Shown piece after piece: positions 25,681 through 33,949 of a stretch of 64,000 nt of DNA (position 1 is the first letter of the stretch; every line of letters begins with the position of its first letter). Both the position numbers and the translations under genes were made by a program. The notes below the pieces were generated by a model. It had not been told where the DNA came from and made no database searches. It worked only from the letters and a program-made list of their open reading frames with translations. The DNA is from Pseudomonas sp. JUb42 (GTDB lineage Bacteria; Pseudomonadota; Gammaproteobacteria; Pseudomonadales; Pseudomonadaceae), in NCBI RefSeq assembly GCF_024807945.1, contig NZ_JANUFD010000010.1:124001-188000 (forward strand), read 5' to 3'.

Positions 25681-27015
25681 ATGGGACGACGCAGTGCCAA
25701 CGGACTGGGAATAGGAACCCATGGTGACCTGACCACTACCGGCGCGGTGTGCATCAGCAGCCTGCCACACGCATCTTTTGAACAAACTGGAGTACTAAGG
25801 CTCGGGGACGTGACTACAACCTGCCCCAAGTGCTCAAGACCCGGCAAAATCGTCGAAAGCTATCCGGCCATGAAGTGGGAGGGAATACCCACCGCGCTGG
25901 ATGGCGCAATCATCCGCTGCGGCTGCCCACCCGGCAGCAACCGGCTGATTGCCCCGTGTGAACGAGCGCCTGAAAGCAGGACCTCGTCAGGGCCAACGGC
26001 ACAACCGAATGGCACCGCATCGACACACGCTCAACCCTCGCAGTCAGCCCAGAGCAGCCAACTCGAGACACCTTCGCCCGTCGCACAGACGGCAACCAGG
26101 CCCCAACCCGTTTACGGTCGAACCTTTTCCATTATCGACAGCGAAACTCGTCTTCCTTTTTCCAATCGAATATTTATCGAAACGGTAGAGGGGCGGCAAA
26201 AGGTCGGCATGACAGATGCCTACGGTGTGGCTCATGTAATGGCACCTGCAGAGGGCTCAGCTATTTCGATACATGTCCCGTTCCAGTCTCCGGCACGGGT
26301 ACTGAATGAGCTGACGATCCAACCGATGGTGGGCAATAACTTCAAAACCCAAACCCAGGCGCAAGAGCTGCAATCGGACCGCCCCTTCGGGCCCATTGAG
26401 ATCACCGTCAATGATCGGGCAGCCACACGTGAGGCGATTATTCGCCAAGTACGATCGCTTGGGCATGAGTTTGTAGAGCGCTCAGAATGGAAAGCACGCC
26501 CTCCAAAGAATCCGCTGGAATATGATTGGGACTACAGCATGATCGCGTTACATCACGCCGGAAGAAGCTACTCATGTGGTAATGGCAATAAACAAATGCT
26601 GGACACTCAGAATTTTCACCAAAAAAAATTTGATGATATCAGCTACCATTTTGCAATTGACTGCCTTGGGGCTATTTACGAAGGGCGCGATATACGCTTC
26701 AAAGGGGCAAGCGTTCTACACTTCAACACAGGAGTTATTGGAATAGTTCTGCTGAATAATCTGACCACGCCAGAGGAGGGCAATGATGAGGTGAGTATTA
26801 TACGCAGAATTAAGAAATCGTTAGGTGCAGACACCACAAATCAAATACCTGCACCGCAGATAGATGCAGCACTCAATCTGATAGCAGCCCTGCGAAGTAT
26901 TTTTATCATTCGGCACTTTGGGGGTCACAAGGAATATCCTGGGCCATTGGAAGGCGAGGGAAAAATATGCCCTGGCAATGTAGGTATGAAGCTAGTAAAA
27001 AAAAATCCGAATTAA
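25681..27015 (+). CDS. PAAR-domain type VI effector with N-acetylmuramoyl-L-alanine amidase (PGRP-like) domain
   Basis: A 444-residue protein built as a type VI secretion spike-tip effector. Residues 1-95 form a PAAR domain (GIGTHGDLTTTGAVCISS, VTTCP, GIPTALDGAIIRCGC). A Ser/Gln/Pro linker follows (about 104-145), then a beta-rich domain (about 147-235). The C-terminus is an amidase_2/PGRP-like domain: ERSEWKARPP, SMIALHHAGRSYSCG, ISYHFAIDCLGAIYEGRD, ASVLHFNTGVIGIVLLNN and a closing KICPGN. Candidate zinc ligands are H in ALHHAG, H in VLHFN and C in KICPG. It should cut peptidoglycan stem peptides in a rival's periplasm. No type VI structural genes are in the window, so it is an orphan cargo. 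The C-terminal half is AT-richer than neighbours. A GAGG site supports the start. Confidence 0.85.
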   Translation: MGRRSANGLGIGTHGDLTTTGAVCISSLPHASFEQTGVLRLGDVTTTCPKCSRPGKIVESYPAMKWEGIPTALDGAIIRCGCPPGSNRLIAPCERAPESRTSSGPTAQPNGTASTHAQPSQSAQSSQLETPSPVAQTATRPQPVYGRTFSIIDSETRLPFSNRIFIETVEGRQKVGMTDAYGVAHVMAPAEGSAISIHVPFQSPARVLNELTIQPMVGNNFKTQTQAQELQSDRPFGPIEITVNDRAATREAIIRQVRSLGHEFVERSEWKARPPKNPLEYDWDYSMIALHHAGRSYSCGNGNKQMLDTQNFHQKKFDDISYHFAIDCLGAIYEGRDIRFKGASVLHFNTGVIGIVLLNNLTTPEEGNDEVSIIRRIKKSLGADTTNQIPAPQIDAALNLIAALRSIFIIRHFGGHKEYPGPLEGEGKICPGNVGMKLVKKNPN

Positions 27016-27151
27016 AACTCAACTACTACCACCTCCTGCTCCACGCAAAGACTATGAAGATCCATCACCCCTATAATCACCAAAACACCAAGCCTTACAA
27101 AAACGCTAGCCAGCCACTCGTGGCATAACCACTTAAGAACATTTCCACGTC

Positions 27152-27526
27152 ATGAAAAAACCCAGCACCCTTATCGCAGCATTTATACTCTCGCTTCCTA
27201 TAGTGCTATTCACTGGATATTACGAGACGCGCTGGGGAGAGAAAGAGGACGACAGGATTGTTTTCTTTATCAAAAAAAAACCTACCCTACAATTTAGATT
27301 CGTCAACATTTTCGCTACGGAATCGGAAGACAGGGCTCTGCTTTTCAAGGTAAATAAAGAAGATCGCCGGTATGCGATCGACTACTGTAAATATCATCTA
27401 GGCATCGTAATCGAAATGAAAACCCAGGAAGAAATGGATACCTGCAAACGGGGTTATTACGCCACATTCAAAAAGAAGCCTATTACTTATATCAACCACG
27501 AGTCTTGGGATGTGGAGCCCGAATAA
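27152..27526 (+). CDS. Candidate immunity protein to the PAAR-amidase effector
   Basis: A 124-residue protein with an N-terminal hydrophobic segment (STLIAAFILSLPIVLFTGYY) that is either a signal peptide or an anchor. The rest is a basic-acidic soluble domain with two cysteines (YAIDYCKYHLG and MDTCKRGYY). It lies 136 bases behind the effector on the same strand and is equally AT-rich. Export to the periplasm is what an amidase immunity protein needs. I recognise no family; the role is inferred from position, size and location. The C-terminal motif YINHESWDVE recurs in a relic 400 bases on. Confidence 0.6.
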   Translation: MKKPSTLIAAFILSLPIVLFTGYYETRWGEKEDDRIVFFIKKKPTLQFRFVNIFATESEDRALLFKVNKEDRRYAIDYCKYHLGIVIEMKTQEEMDTCKRGYYATFKKKPITYINHESWDVEPE

Positions 27527-27614
27527 TTCTCGAACAACCGTTAAAGCTAGCAGGTGGTGTTCAAACCTGCCCACAAAGGAGGTTTACCAAGTTATCACAG
27601 CGCCCGCGTTGCGT

Positions 27615-27642
27615 TCTTCGCGGGCAAGCCTCGCTCCAACGG
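27615..27642. repeat. Single REP unit (half element)
   Basis: TTCTTCGCGGGCAAGCCTCG matches one arm of the REP pair at 23755-23840. No inverted partner is visible, so it is a solitary or decayed copy inside the islet. Confidence 0.6.
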
Positions 27643-27780
27643 CTAAAACCCACCTATTTCATTAGATTAATTATCGCACAAAACACCAACATTTCTATTA
27701 TCTTAGCTAACCCTCACTATTTCAAATTCAGAAAGCCTCGAATCAGGCAGAATAATAAATTAATTATCGTCACTTTTTTA

Positions 27781-27918
27781 ACTCCCAAAGTGCTTTTCGT
27801 AAGTCATTACGAAAAAATTAGACAGCGTGAAGCCAACCAAAATTGCAGGCGTATCCTGTCGTCAGAAAATTAAAATACCACCAACCATATCAACCACGAA
27901 TCGTGGAATATAGAGGGC
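27781..27918 (+). pseudogene. Relic of a second immunity gene
   Basis: In one reading frame this segment gives TPKVLFVSHYEKIRQRE, then NQNCRRILSSEN, a stop at 27871, and HINHESWNIE. These blocks align in order with the immunity protein (LPIVLFTGYYETRWGEKE, DTCKRGYY, YINHESWDVE). The middle of the gene is missing. At DNA level TATCAACCACGA followed by TCNTGG is almost unchanged. This is a degraded, internally deleted paralogue of the gene at 27152, kept in the same strand and order. Confidence 0.65.
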
Positions 27919-27970
27919 ATTCGCCCAAACACGACATTTACGATAAACGTTACCTCCCCCTAAAAGCCAT

Positions 27971-28594
27971 CTATCGCATAACACTTACCACATCCATCAA
28001 CGTCACTCCCGCCAAAGAGATCAGTGTCACACCGCAAATTCCGTAGCTTATTCTTTCCCAGCGGCTGGATATTTTCTTTTGCAGCAGGTGCACCAGCCCG
28101 GCTATAGCAAAGCAGCAGATCACTGCGCTCAATACCCCGACACCAAAGAAGATCAGTTTATCGGAAAGGCTCGTCGTATAACCCGCGCCTTTCGGAATCA
28201 GACTTACAACTGTGTCCCATTCAACGATATGCATAGGATGACTTAAGGACAGCACCACCCCCACGATCAATCCACTACGCGCATTTCTTCCAACCTGGTT
28301 ATGAGTCACCGGCGGACGCCAGGCGTCGCGCAGGCTCCCCACGCCCAACCAAGTCAGACATAATATCCAGCTCAGCGATAATAGCTTTACGTCCGGTTGC
28401 TCAAACACCCAGTCCGTCCCGGCTGGATTAATCACAGCCCAGATCACCAAGCCGAGCAACCACCCGATCTGCACGCAAAGCGCCGATATGAAACCTTGCT
28501 GTAATCCTAGGCGTAAAGTCTGAATAATCTGAGCGCCAGGGTACAGACTGAATATCACGCCCAATGCCATGGCGCCTAAAATAATATTTAGCAT
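27971..28594 (-). CDS. LysE family exporter, diverged paralogue
   Basis: A 207-residue membrane protein of the same length as the LysE exporter at 23101 and alignable along its length (PGAQIIQTLRLGLQQGF against PGAILAETLRRGLQHGF; VGSLRDAWRPPV against IGSLRDAWHLPV; SYGICGVTLISLAG against SYGLCGVALLYLAG). The central family motif NPKNIVYW has changed to HPMHIVEW, placing a charge in a usually hydrophobic stretch. The gene is AT-richer. Transport may be altered or lost. No regulator is adjacent. It closes the right side of the islet. Confidence 0.75.
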   Translation of the reverse strand: MLNIILGAMALGVIFSLYPGAQIIQTLRLGLQQGFISALCVQIGWLLGLVIWAVINPAGTDWVFEQPDVKLLSLSWILCLTWLGVGSLRDAWRPPVTHNQVGRNARSGLIVGVVLSLSHPMHIVEWDTVVSLIPKGAGYTTSLSDKLIFFGVGVLSAVICCFAIAGLVHLLQKKISSRWERISYGICGVTLISLAGVTLMDVVSVMR

Positions 28595-28721
28595 GCAGAG
28601 ACTCTCTAAATTAATTATGAAACTCTGGATACCGGCTTTATATTATTACCACGAGGCAACCAGCAGCATCCTTTATGCGATACCCTGAATCACCCTACAC
28701 CTTAAACCGGGCATATTTTTG

Positions 28722-28813
28722 GCCGCCAACGCACATTAGTATCTGAATGCACCTCTAGACAAGCGGATTAAACCGTCTCGGAAATATCACTCAACAAAAA
28801 TAGAAATATCCTA
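28722..28813. repeat. Imperfect direct repeat, right copy
   Basis: Counterpart of 25309-25394. Shared blocks are CGCACATTAGTA, GGAAAT followed by TCAA, and ATCCTAC, with small indels between them. Apart from this and the REP-like sequence at 29000, I see nothing in 28595-29116. Confidence 0.6.
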
Positions 28814-28999
28814 CAACTGTTATTACTAACTACATACATCACCGCATCTGCCCGGTAATCCACATCATCGTGCTTCGCGGGTAGGGTCTGAACGCTGGTC
28901 GCTCGCACTTCGCAAAGATGACCATTATTGATTCGAAATGGTACGAGGGGGCGGCCGACGCTTCACTCCTGCTGATTGCGCCGGACCAGCCGCTAACAT

Positions 29000-29060
29000 C
29001 TTTACGAGCGCTTCGCACTTGATCGCCACGGTGCGGCGATCCGACAAGCCGGCTCCCACG
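29000..29060. repeat. REP-type repeat, inverted relative of 24764-24855
   Basis: TTTACGAGCGCTTCGCACTT and GACAAGCCGGCTCCCACGAG match, in reverse complement, the element at 24764-24855. Confidence 0.65.
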
Positions 29061-29116
29061 AGTTCTGTATTTGCCGAGTGACAGCGCTGTGTCAGGACGC
29101 CTCCCAAAGGATGGCG

Positions 29117-29635
29117 CTACCGCCCCACCCGATACACCAAACTCTGCGCCTGCCCCGGCACATCATCCAAAGTCTCCACCAGCTGCATGCCGATCTTCTC
29201 CAGCACCTTGATCGAGGCCATATGGGCAGGCCTGACCACGGCGAAGACTTCTGGCACGGCCAGTTCAGCGAAGCCGTATTCCAGTGCCGCGCGGCTCAGT
29301 TCCGTGGCGTAGCCCTGGCCCCAGGCCGAGGCGGCGAAGCGGTAGCCGAGGTTGAGGCGTTCGGTGTCCAGGTACAGGCGTGCGTCGAGGCCGCCGAAGC
29401 CAATGATTTCGTCGGGGTTGGCGACAGTGGCGATGGTCCATTGACCGTAGCCCTTGTCGCGCCAGTGCTTGAGCCAGGTGTCCAGCAGCGCCTCGGCCTT
29501 GTGGATATCGGCAAGTGGTCCGGACGGGTTGAACTGGTTGGTGGCCGGGTCGCCGTAGATGGCGAACAGGCTGGCCAGATCGTCGAGCCGGGGTGGTCGC
29601 AGGATAAGACGGGACGTGGTGCGCTGCTGGGTCAT
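29117..29635 (-). CDS. GNAT family N-acetyltransferase (RimJ/RimL-like)
   Basis: A 172-residue acetyltransferase. It begins with the RimJ-type pattern (TTSRLILRPPRLDDLASLFA), has the acetyl-CoA-binding loop region (YRFAASAWGQGYATELSRAA) and the closing motif (NAxS-like) HMASIKVLEKIGMQ. The acceptor substrate cannot be predicted; this branch contains ribosomal-protein and small-molecule acetylases. It is the last gene of the copper-gene series, 9 bases after PCuAC, so it is co-transcribed with it, although a copper role is not evident. Confidence 0.85.
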   Translation of the reverse strand: MTQQRTTSRLILRPPRLDDLASLFAIYGDPATNQFNPSGPLADIHKAEALLDTWLKHWRDKGYGQWTIATVANPDEIIGFGGLDARLYLDTERLNLGYRFAASAWGQGYATELSRAALEYGFAELAVPEVFAVVRPAHMASIKVLEKIGMQLVETLDDVPGQAQSLVYRVGR

Positions 29636-29643
29636 GGCGTTGC

Positions 29644-30126
29644 TCAGTTCATTTTCATTGTGCTGTGGTCGTGCATGTCGCCGTGATCGTCGGTGGTCAG
29701 GGCGCGGGCAGTGGCATCGACTTTCATGGAAGTTTTCACGCCCTGGGCGTCTTCGACGATCAGGGTCAGGGGCACATGATCGCCCTCCTTCACCTGCGCC
29801 GTCAGGTCGATCAGCATGACGTGATAGCTATTGGTGTCGAACACTACCGGTTTGCCTGCGGGCAGCGCCACCGATTCGACTTCCTGCATGATCATCACGT
29901 CGTTTTTCATGCTCGACTGATGGATCTGCACGATCTTCGCCACCGGCGATTGCACGTTGAGCAGCTTGCTGTCGGCGCTGGCGGTGACGGTCATGAAGGC
30001 ACCGCTGGACGCCTGCCCCGGCACGGTGGCGCGGACCCAGGCATTTTCGACCATTGTTTGTGCAGCAGCATGGCCAGCCAGGGTAATCAGGGACAGGCCA
30101 AGCAACAGGTTTTTCAGCAGGTTCAT
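29644..30126 (-). CDS. PCu(A)C periplasmic copper chaperone
   Basis: PCu(A)C proteins carry Cu(I) in the periplasm, chiefly to cytochrome oxidase. The 160-residue protein (start 30126, MNLLKNLLLGLSLITLAGHA) has a signal peptide. The binding motif H(M)x10Mx21HxM is visible as HQSSMKNDVMIMQEV followed by YHVMLIDL. The C-terminus is His/Met-rich (HGDMHDHSTMKMN), which adds metal sites. Its start overlaps the SCO gene stop by one base (TGATG), so the two are coupled. Confidence 0.9.
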   Translation of the reverse strand: MNLLKNLLLGLSLITLAGHAAAQTMVENAWVRATVPGQASSGAFMTVTASADSKLLNVQSPVAKIVQIHQSSMKNDVMIMQEVESVALPAGKPVVFDTNSYHVMLIDLTAQVKEGDHVPLTLIVEDAQGVKTSMKVDATARALTTDDHGDMHDHSTMKMN

Positions 30127-30731
30127 CAGCAGACCTCCATCAGGGTAAGCAAGTCTTCGGTGCATTCTTGGGCGGTGAGGGACGGCGACAGGCTCAGGCG
30201 CATCACGCCCTGGGTGTCGAAGATGAAACTGGTCGCCGTGTGGGACATGGTGTAGGTCGAACCGTTGGGGACTTTTTCATAGAACACGCCGAACTCCTTG
30301 GCGGTGGCGGCGGTTTCTTCGAGGGTGCCGTAGAGGCCGACAAAGGACGGATCGAAGGCCTTGACGTAGGCGTTGAGCATCTCGGGCTTGTCCCGCTCCG
30401 GGTCGACGGTGATGAAGATCACCTGCAGCTTGTCACCGTCGCGGCCCATGAGTTTCTTGATCTTTGCCGCACGCGCCAATGTCGTCGGGCACACGGCCGG
30501 GCATTGGGTAAAGCCGAAAAACACCATGGGCATCATGCCGCCGAAGCTCGACAGGGTACGGATGCGCCCCTGGGGATCCTTGAGCCGAAAGCTGCGTCCG
30601 GTGATCTTGTCGCTCATGTCCTTGCCGTACTTGAACGCCAGTTTGTTCGAATCATCACAGCCAGCCAGCAGGCCCAGGCTCAGTACACTCAGGCCACCGA
30701 TAAGCTGGCGCCTGGTTAGAAGCGTATTCAT
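30126..30731 (-). CDS. SCO1/SenC family copper protein
   Basis: SCO proteins are membrane-tethered thioredoxin-fold copper carriers for the CuA centre of cytochrome oxidase. The 201-residue protein carries a lipoprotein signal (LSVLSLGLLAGC). The copper motif CxxxC is in FTQCPAVCPTTL, and the distal histidine in YTMSHTATSFIF. An AGAGGAAAC site precedes the ATG. It lies between oprC and the PCuAC gene on the same strand. Confidence 0.92.
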   Translation of the reverse strand: MNTLLTRRQLIGGLSVLSLGLLAGCDDSNKLAFKYGKDMSDKITGRSFRLKDPQGRIRTLSSFGGMMPMVFFGFTQCPAVCPTTLARAAKIKKLMGRDGDKLQVIFITVDPERDKPEMLNAYVKAFDPSFVGLYGTLEETAATAKEFGVFYEKVPNGSTYTMSHTATSFIFDTQGVMRLSLSPSLTAQECTEDLLTLMEVC

Positions 30732-30775
30732 TCGCTGTTTCCTCTATAGCGTGCGCGAAGGCAATCTTTGGGCAA

Positions 30776-30868
30776 TTGTGGGAGCGAATTCATTCGCGAA
30801 AGCGGCATTCCATACAGCCACTATCCATCGGATGTACCGACTTCTTCGCGAATGATTCGCTCCCACAA
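30776..30868. repeat. Paired REP element, GTGGGAGCG family
   Basis: TTGTGGGAGCGAATTCATTC and an inverted partner ending GATTCGCTCCCACAA separate oprC from the SCO gene. The REP pair inside the copper series may fold in the mRNA. Confidence 0.85.
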
Positions 30869-30911
30869 AAAAACAAATTAATTCATGGGGTTATAGGTTT
30901 TTAAGGGCGCA

Positions 30912-33026
30912 CTAAAAACTGAAATCCACCTTGGTCCACAAGGTCCGGCCCGGCTCGTTGAGGGCCTTGTCGCCGGGGAAGCCGAAGCCCGCATCCCCTG
31001 CCAGGTTCAGGTGCTCGGCGTAGTTCTGGCCGAACAGGTTATCGACCCCGGTACTGACCTTGAGCTGCTTGCTAAGCTTGTAGCTGCCATTGAGGGAGAA
31101 CACGCCGAAACCGGCGCTGTTGCCAAAATCCTGGCCGACCACGTTGCCTTTGCCCACGGCCACGCGATCCTGTGCCGCCACCACGCGCCATAGCACTCCG
31201 GCGCTCCAGACGTCCTGCTCGTAGGTCAGGCCGAGCTTGCTTTCCAGCGGCGGCATTTGCGGCAGGGCCTGGCCATCGGAGGTGTTCTTGCCCCAGGCGT
31301 AGGCCAGGGTGGCGTCGGTTTTCCAGTTCGCCGTCAGGCGATAGGCAACCCCCAGTTCACCGCCCATGATCCGCGCGTCGACGTTCTGCGTACGGGTGCT
31401 GCTCATGCCCATCATGTCGCTGCTGTAGTCGAACAGGATGAAGTCACGCACCTGCCCGACATAACCCGAGGCCCAGGCCTGCAAGTCGTCGCCGTTGTAT
31501 TGCGCGCCGAAATCCAGCTGGGTGGTTTTCTCCGGTTTCACCCCGTCGAAGGCATTGCGCGAACCGCTCGGCCCGCTGCCAGCAGAGAACAGCTCCCAGT
31601 AATCAGGGAAGCGCTGCACATGGCCGATACCGGCGTAGAGGGTGGTCGGCGAGTCGGCCAGATCGTATTCGTAGCGGGCAAAACCGCTGGGCAGCGTGTC
31701 GGCGCGGGTGTCGTCCGCAGTGGGGTTGGCGCGGCTCATGCTCATGCTCATGCCGCTGATCGATTGCCGATAATCCTTGGCCGAGGCCCGATCCAGACGT
31801 GCGCCGCTGACCACGCGGTTGCGCTCGGCGGCGTACCAGGTCATCTCGGCGAAGGCGCCGTAGTTGTGCTCGACGGCGTCCTTGTTCCAGGCAATCGCAT
31901 TGGTGTCGGTGTAGACGTTGGTCATCATGTTGTAGCTGGAGTTGCGCGTGCGGTGCTCGCTGCGCAGGGCATCGACGCCGGTGACCAGCTCGACGTCCGC
32001 CCATTTCCAGGTTGCGGCCAGACGCCCGCCCATGGTCCGCCGGTCGACCTGGGAGGCCATGGGCATGGCCATGGAGCTGGTTGGATCCGGCGTGCGCAGG
32101 CGGAAGTTGTCCATGATGTGGTCGGCGTAGTTGTAGTAGACCTGGGCTTCGAGCTTGTCCAGCACGCCGCCGAGGTTGCGCTTCTCGAACTTCAGGCCGA
32201 GGCTTTCGCGCTCCAGTTGCGAGCTGTCCATACCGCGCCCGCCCAGGCGCGCCTCGCCGTTGCCCTTGCCTGCTGTCAGCTCGACCAGGGTGTCCGCGTC
32301 CGGCGTCCAGCCCAGGGCCACATCGCCGTTCCACTTGTCCCAGCGCGACGGCACGCTATGGCCGTGACCGTCCTTATAGTCGTCGGCCTCGGACTGATTG
32401 CCCACCGCCCGCAGATAACCTTGCGGACCGCCGACGGCGCCATCGAGAACCTTGTCGAAACGCCCGTTGGAGCCCACCAGTACGCTGCCGTTGAGGCGGC
32501 TGCCCAATTCACCGAAATGCTCCGGTCCGCGTTCGAACAGCACCGTACCCGCCGAGGCGCCCGGCCCCCACTGCACGGTTTGCGGGCCTTTGATCACAGT
32601 GAGTTTGTCGAAGGTTTCTGGGGCGATATAGGAACTGGGCGCATCCATCCGATACGGACAGGCGCCGAGCATCAGGCCGCCGTTGGTGCGCAGGTTCAGG
32701 CGCGAACCGAACATGCCACGCAGCACCGGGTCGCCGTTGGAGCCACCGCTGCGAATCGCCGAAAAGCCGGGGATGGTTTTGAGGTAGTCGGTGCCGTCAC
32801 TGGCGGGTACTGGCTGCCGGGCTTCCTTAGGGTTGGTGACGATGGTCAGCGGCGAGCTTTGCTGCACCGCGGTGATCACCAAGGGTGACAGACCCAAGGG
32901 TTGCGGGGGATCGACGTCATCGGCCTGGGCCAACGCGGGTAGGGTCAACAGTAGACAAAAAGCCTGGCGCCAGCGCAGATGCGGCCGGGCAAGGGTGAAC
33001 AGCGGCTCGTTATTGGTCGAGTTCAT
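30912..33026 (-). CDS. oprC: TonB-dependent copper receptor OprC
   Basis: OprC is the outer-membrane copper importer. The 704-residue protein (start 33026) has a signal sequence (AFCLLLTLPALAQA), a plug domain (DYLKTIPGFSAIRSGGSNGD) and a 22-strand barrel ending with an aromatic (WTKVDFSF). Both metal-site motifs known from P. aeruginosa OprC are present: CxxxM in LGACPYRMDAP and HxM in YADHIMDNF. It contains many extra methionine clusters (SMAMPMAS, GMSMSMSRA). It follows the DUF2946 gene and precedes SCO and PCuAC genes, giving a copper uptake and delivery series. Confidence 0.93.
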   Translation of the reverse strand: MNSTNNEPLFTLARPHLRWRQAFCLLLTLPALAQADDVDPPQPLGLSPLVITAVQQSSPLTIVTNPKEARQPVPASDGTDYLKTIPGFSAIRSGGSNGDPVLRGMFGSRLNLRTNGGLMLGACPYRMDAPSSYIAPETFDKLTVIKGPQTVQWGPGASAGTVLFERGPEHFGELGSRLNGSVLVGSNGRFDKVLDGAVGGPQGYLRAVGNQSEADDYKDGHGHSVPSRWDKWNGDVALGWTPDADTLVELTAGKGNGEARLGGRGMDSSQLERESLGLKFEKRNLGGVLDKLEAQVYYNYADHIMDNFRLRTPDPTSSMAMPMASQVDRRTMGGRLAATWKWADVELVTGVDALRSEHRTRNSSYNMMTNVYTDTNAIAWNKDAVEHNYGAFAEMTWYAAERNRVVSGARLDRASAKDYRQSISGMSMSMSRANPTADDTRADTLPSGFARYEYDLADSPTTLYAGIGHVQRFPDYWELFSAGSGPSGSRNAFDGVKPEKTTQLDFGAQYNGDDLQAWASGYVGQVRDFILFDYSSDMMGMSSTRTQNVDARIMGGELGVAYRLTANWKTDATLAYAWGKNTSDGQALPQMPPLESKLGLTYEQDVWSAGVLWRVVAAQDRVAVGKGNVVGQDFGNSAGFGVFSLNGSYKLSKQLKVSTGVDNLFGQNYAEHLNLAGDAGFGFPGDKALNEPGRTLWTKVDFSF

Positions 33027-33152
33027 GGCAGGTATTCCGGAGCAAGTCAGGTGTCCGAGCGCAGGCATTCACCGACCGAAAATGACGCGCACAATGCGAC
33101 GTCGACTCGGGGGCAGCCACGCTCAACAGAAATTGCAGGTGCAGACGACCGC

Positions 33153-33602
33153 TCAGGGAGCCTGGGGGACGAGTCCGGGGAAGGTGTGACGCGAAGGAAT
33201 CCGGCAGAACCGGTAGACGGCAGGCAAGCGTGGCCGCGTGCGGCGAATCAGCCAGCCCAGGCCGATAAAGAACAGCAGCGAAAGGGCCAGGGTGCCGGCA
33301 AAGGCGCAGTCGGTCATGGACATTTTCATGATCAGGGCATGCTCGCCCATTTTCGCCATGTCCATGCCCGGCATGTTCATTTCAGGCATGGCCATCGTCG
33401 ACCTATCCATGGCGGACATGTCCATGTCGTCGGCATCATGCTGATCGCCGCCATGCTGATCGCCGCAATCCATGGCCGGGTCGGCGGCAGAAAACGCCTT
33501 GAGCATCTGCCCGTGCCCCAGACTGCACGCGAGCCCGCTGAACAGGATGAAGCTGCACAGCATCCAGGCAATGAGGGATCGATGGGTTCGGGCGAAATTC
33601 AT
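33153..33602 (-). CDS. DUF2946 family protein, His/Met-rich, membrane-associated
   Basis: A 149-residue protein with an N-terminal membrane segment (LIAWMLCSFILFSGLACSLG), a His/Asp/Met-rich middle (QHGGDQHDADDMDM, then MPEMNMPGMDMAKMGEH) and a second segment (CAFAGTLALSLLFFIGLGW). DUF2946 genes commonly precede TonB-type copper receptors, as here. The metal-rich loop suggests copper binding in the periplasm; function is otherwise unknown. I use the ATG at 33602, which gives the family N-terminus, rather than the longer frame. The 350 bases upstream (33603-33949) hold nothing I can name. Confidence 0.8.
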   Translation of the reverse strand: MNFARTHRSLIAWMLCSFILFSGLACSLGHGQMLKAFSAADPAMDCGDQHGGDQHDADDMDMSAMDRSTMAMPEMNMPGMDMAKMGEHALIMKMSMTDCAFAGTLALSLLFFIGLGWLIRRTRPRLPAVYRFCRIPSRHTFPGLVPQAP

Positions 33603-33949
33603 GGCACGGGAATTTAGCACTGTCGCGTCCGGCGAGACACTGCGAAATAGTTGCAGGGCCGGTGAATAATCCATCGAGTCCAGACCAACCCCTTGCCAGG
33701 CCGAGCTGCGCGCCAGGGTGCGACATAATCGCGCAGCTGATCCAGCCCGTTTGCCACTGCCTGGCGACGCCCGTGCTGGCGCAGCGATACAAGCACTCAC
33801 CTGCAAAAAAGTAAAAAACAATTAGATTCATATAGTTACGTTTTTTCAGGCAACAACCGGGCAAGTCGCGGCGTCGGTCCTTGCTTCATCGCTGCCTGCG
33901 TCCAGGCTTACCCTTCATCTTTAGTTGCGGCACAACCAGTCCTTGCATC

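Noticed and set aside
27505..27873. A 122-residue open frame after the immunity gene as a real gene
   Set aside because: It begins inside the immunity gene in another frame, runs through a REP half, and only its end resembles the immunity protein; it is treated as part of a relic.
24764..29060. A complete transposon or integrative element carrying the effector islet
   Set aside because: No integrase or transposase, no tRNA attachment site and no target duplication are visible; only dispersed repeats frame the segment.
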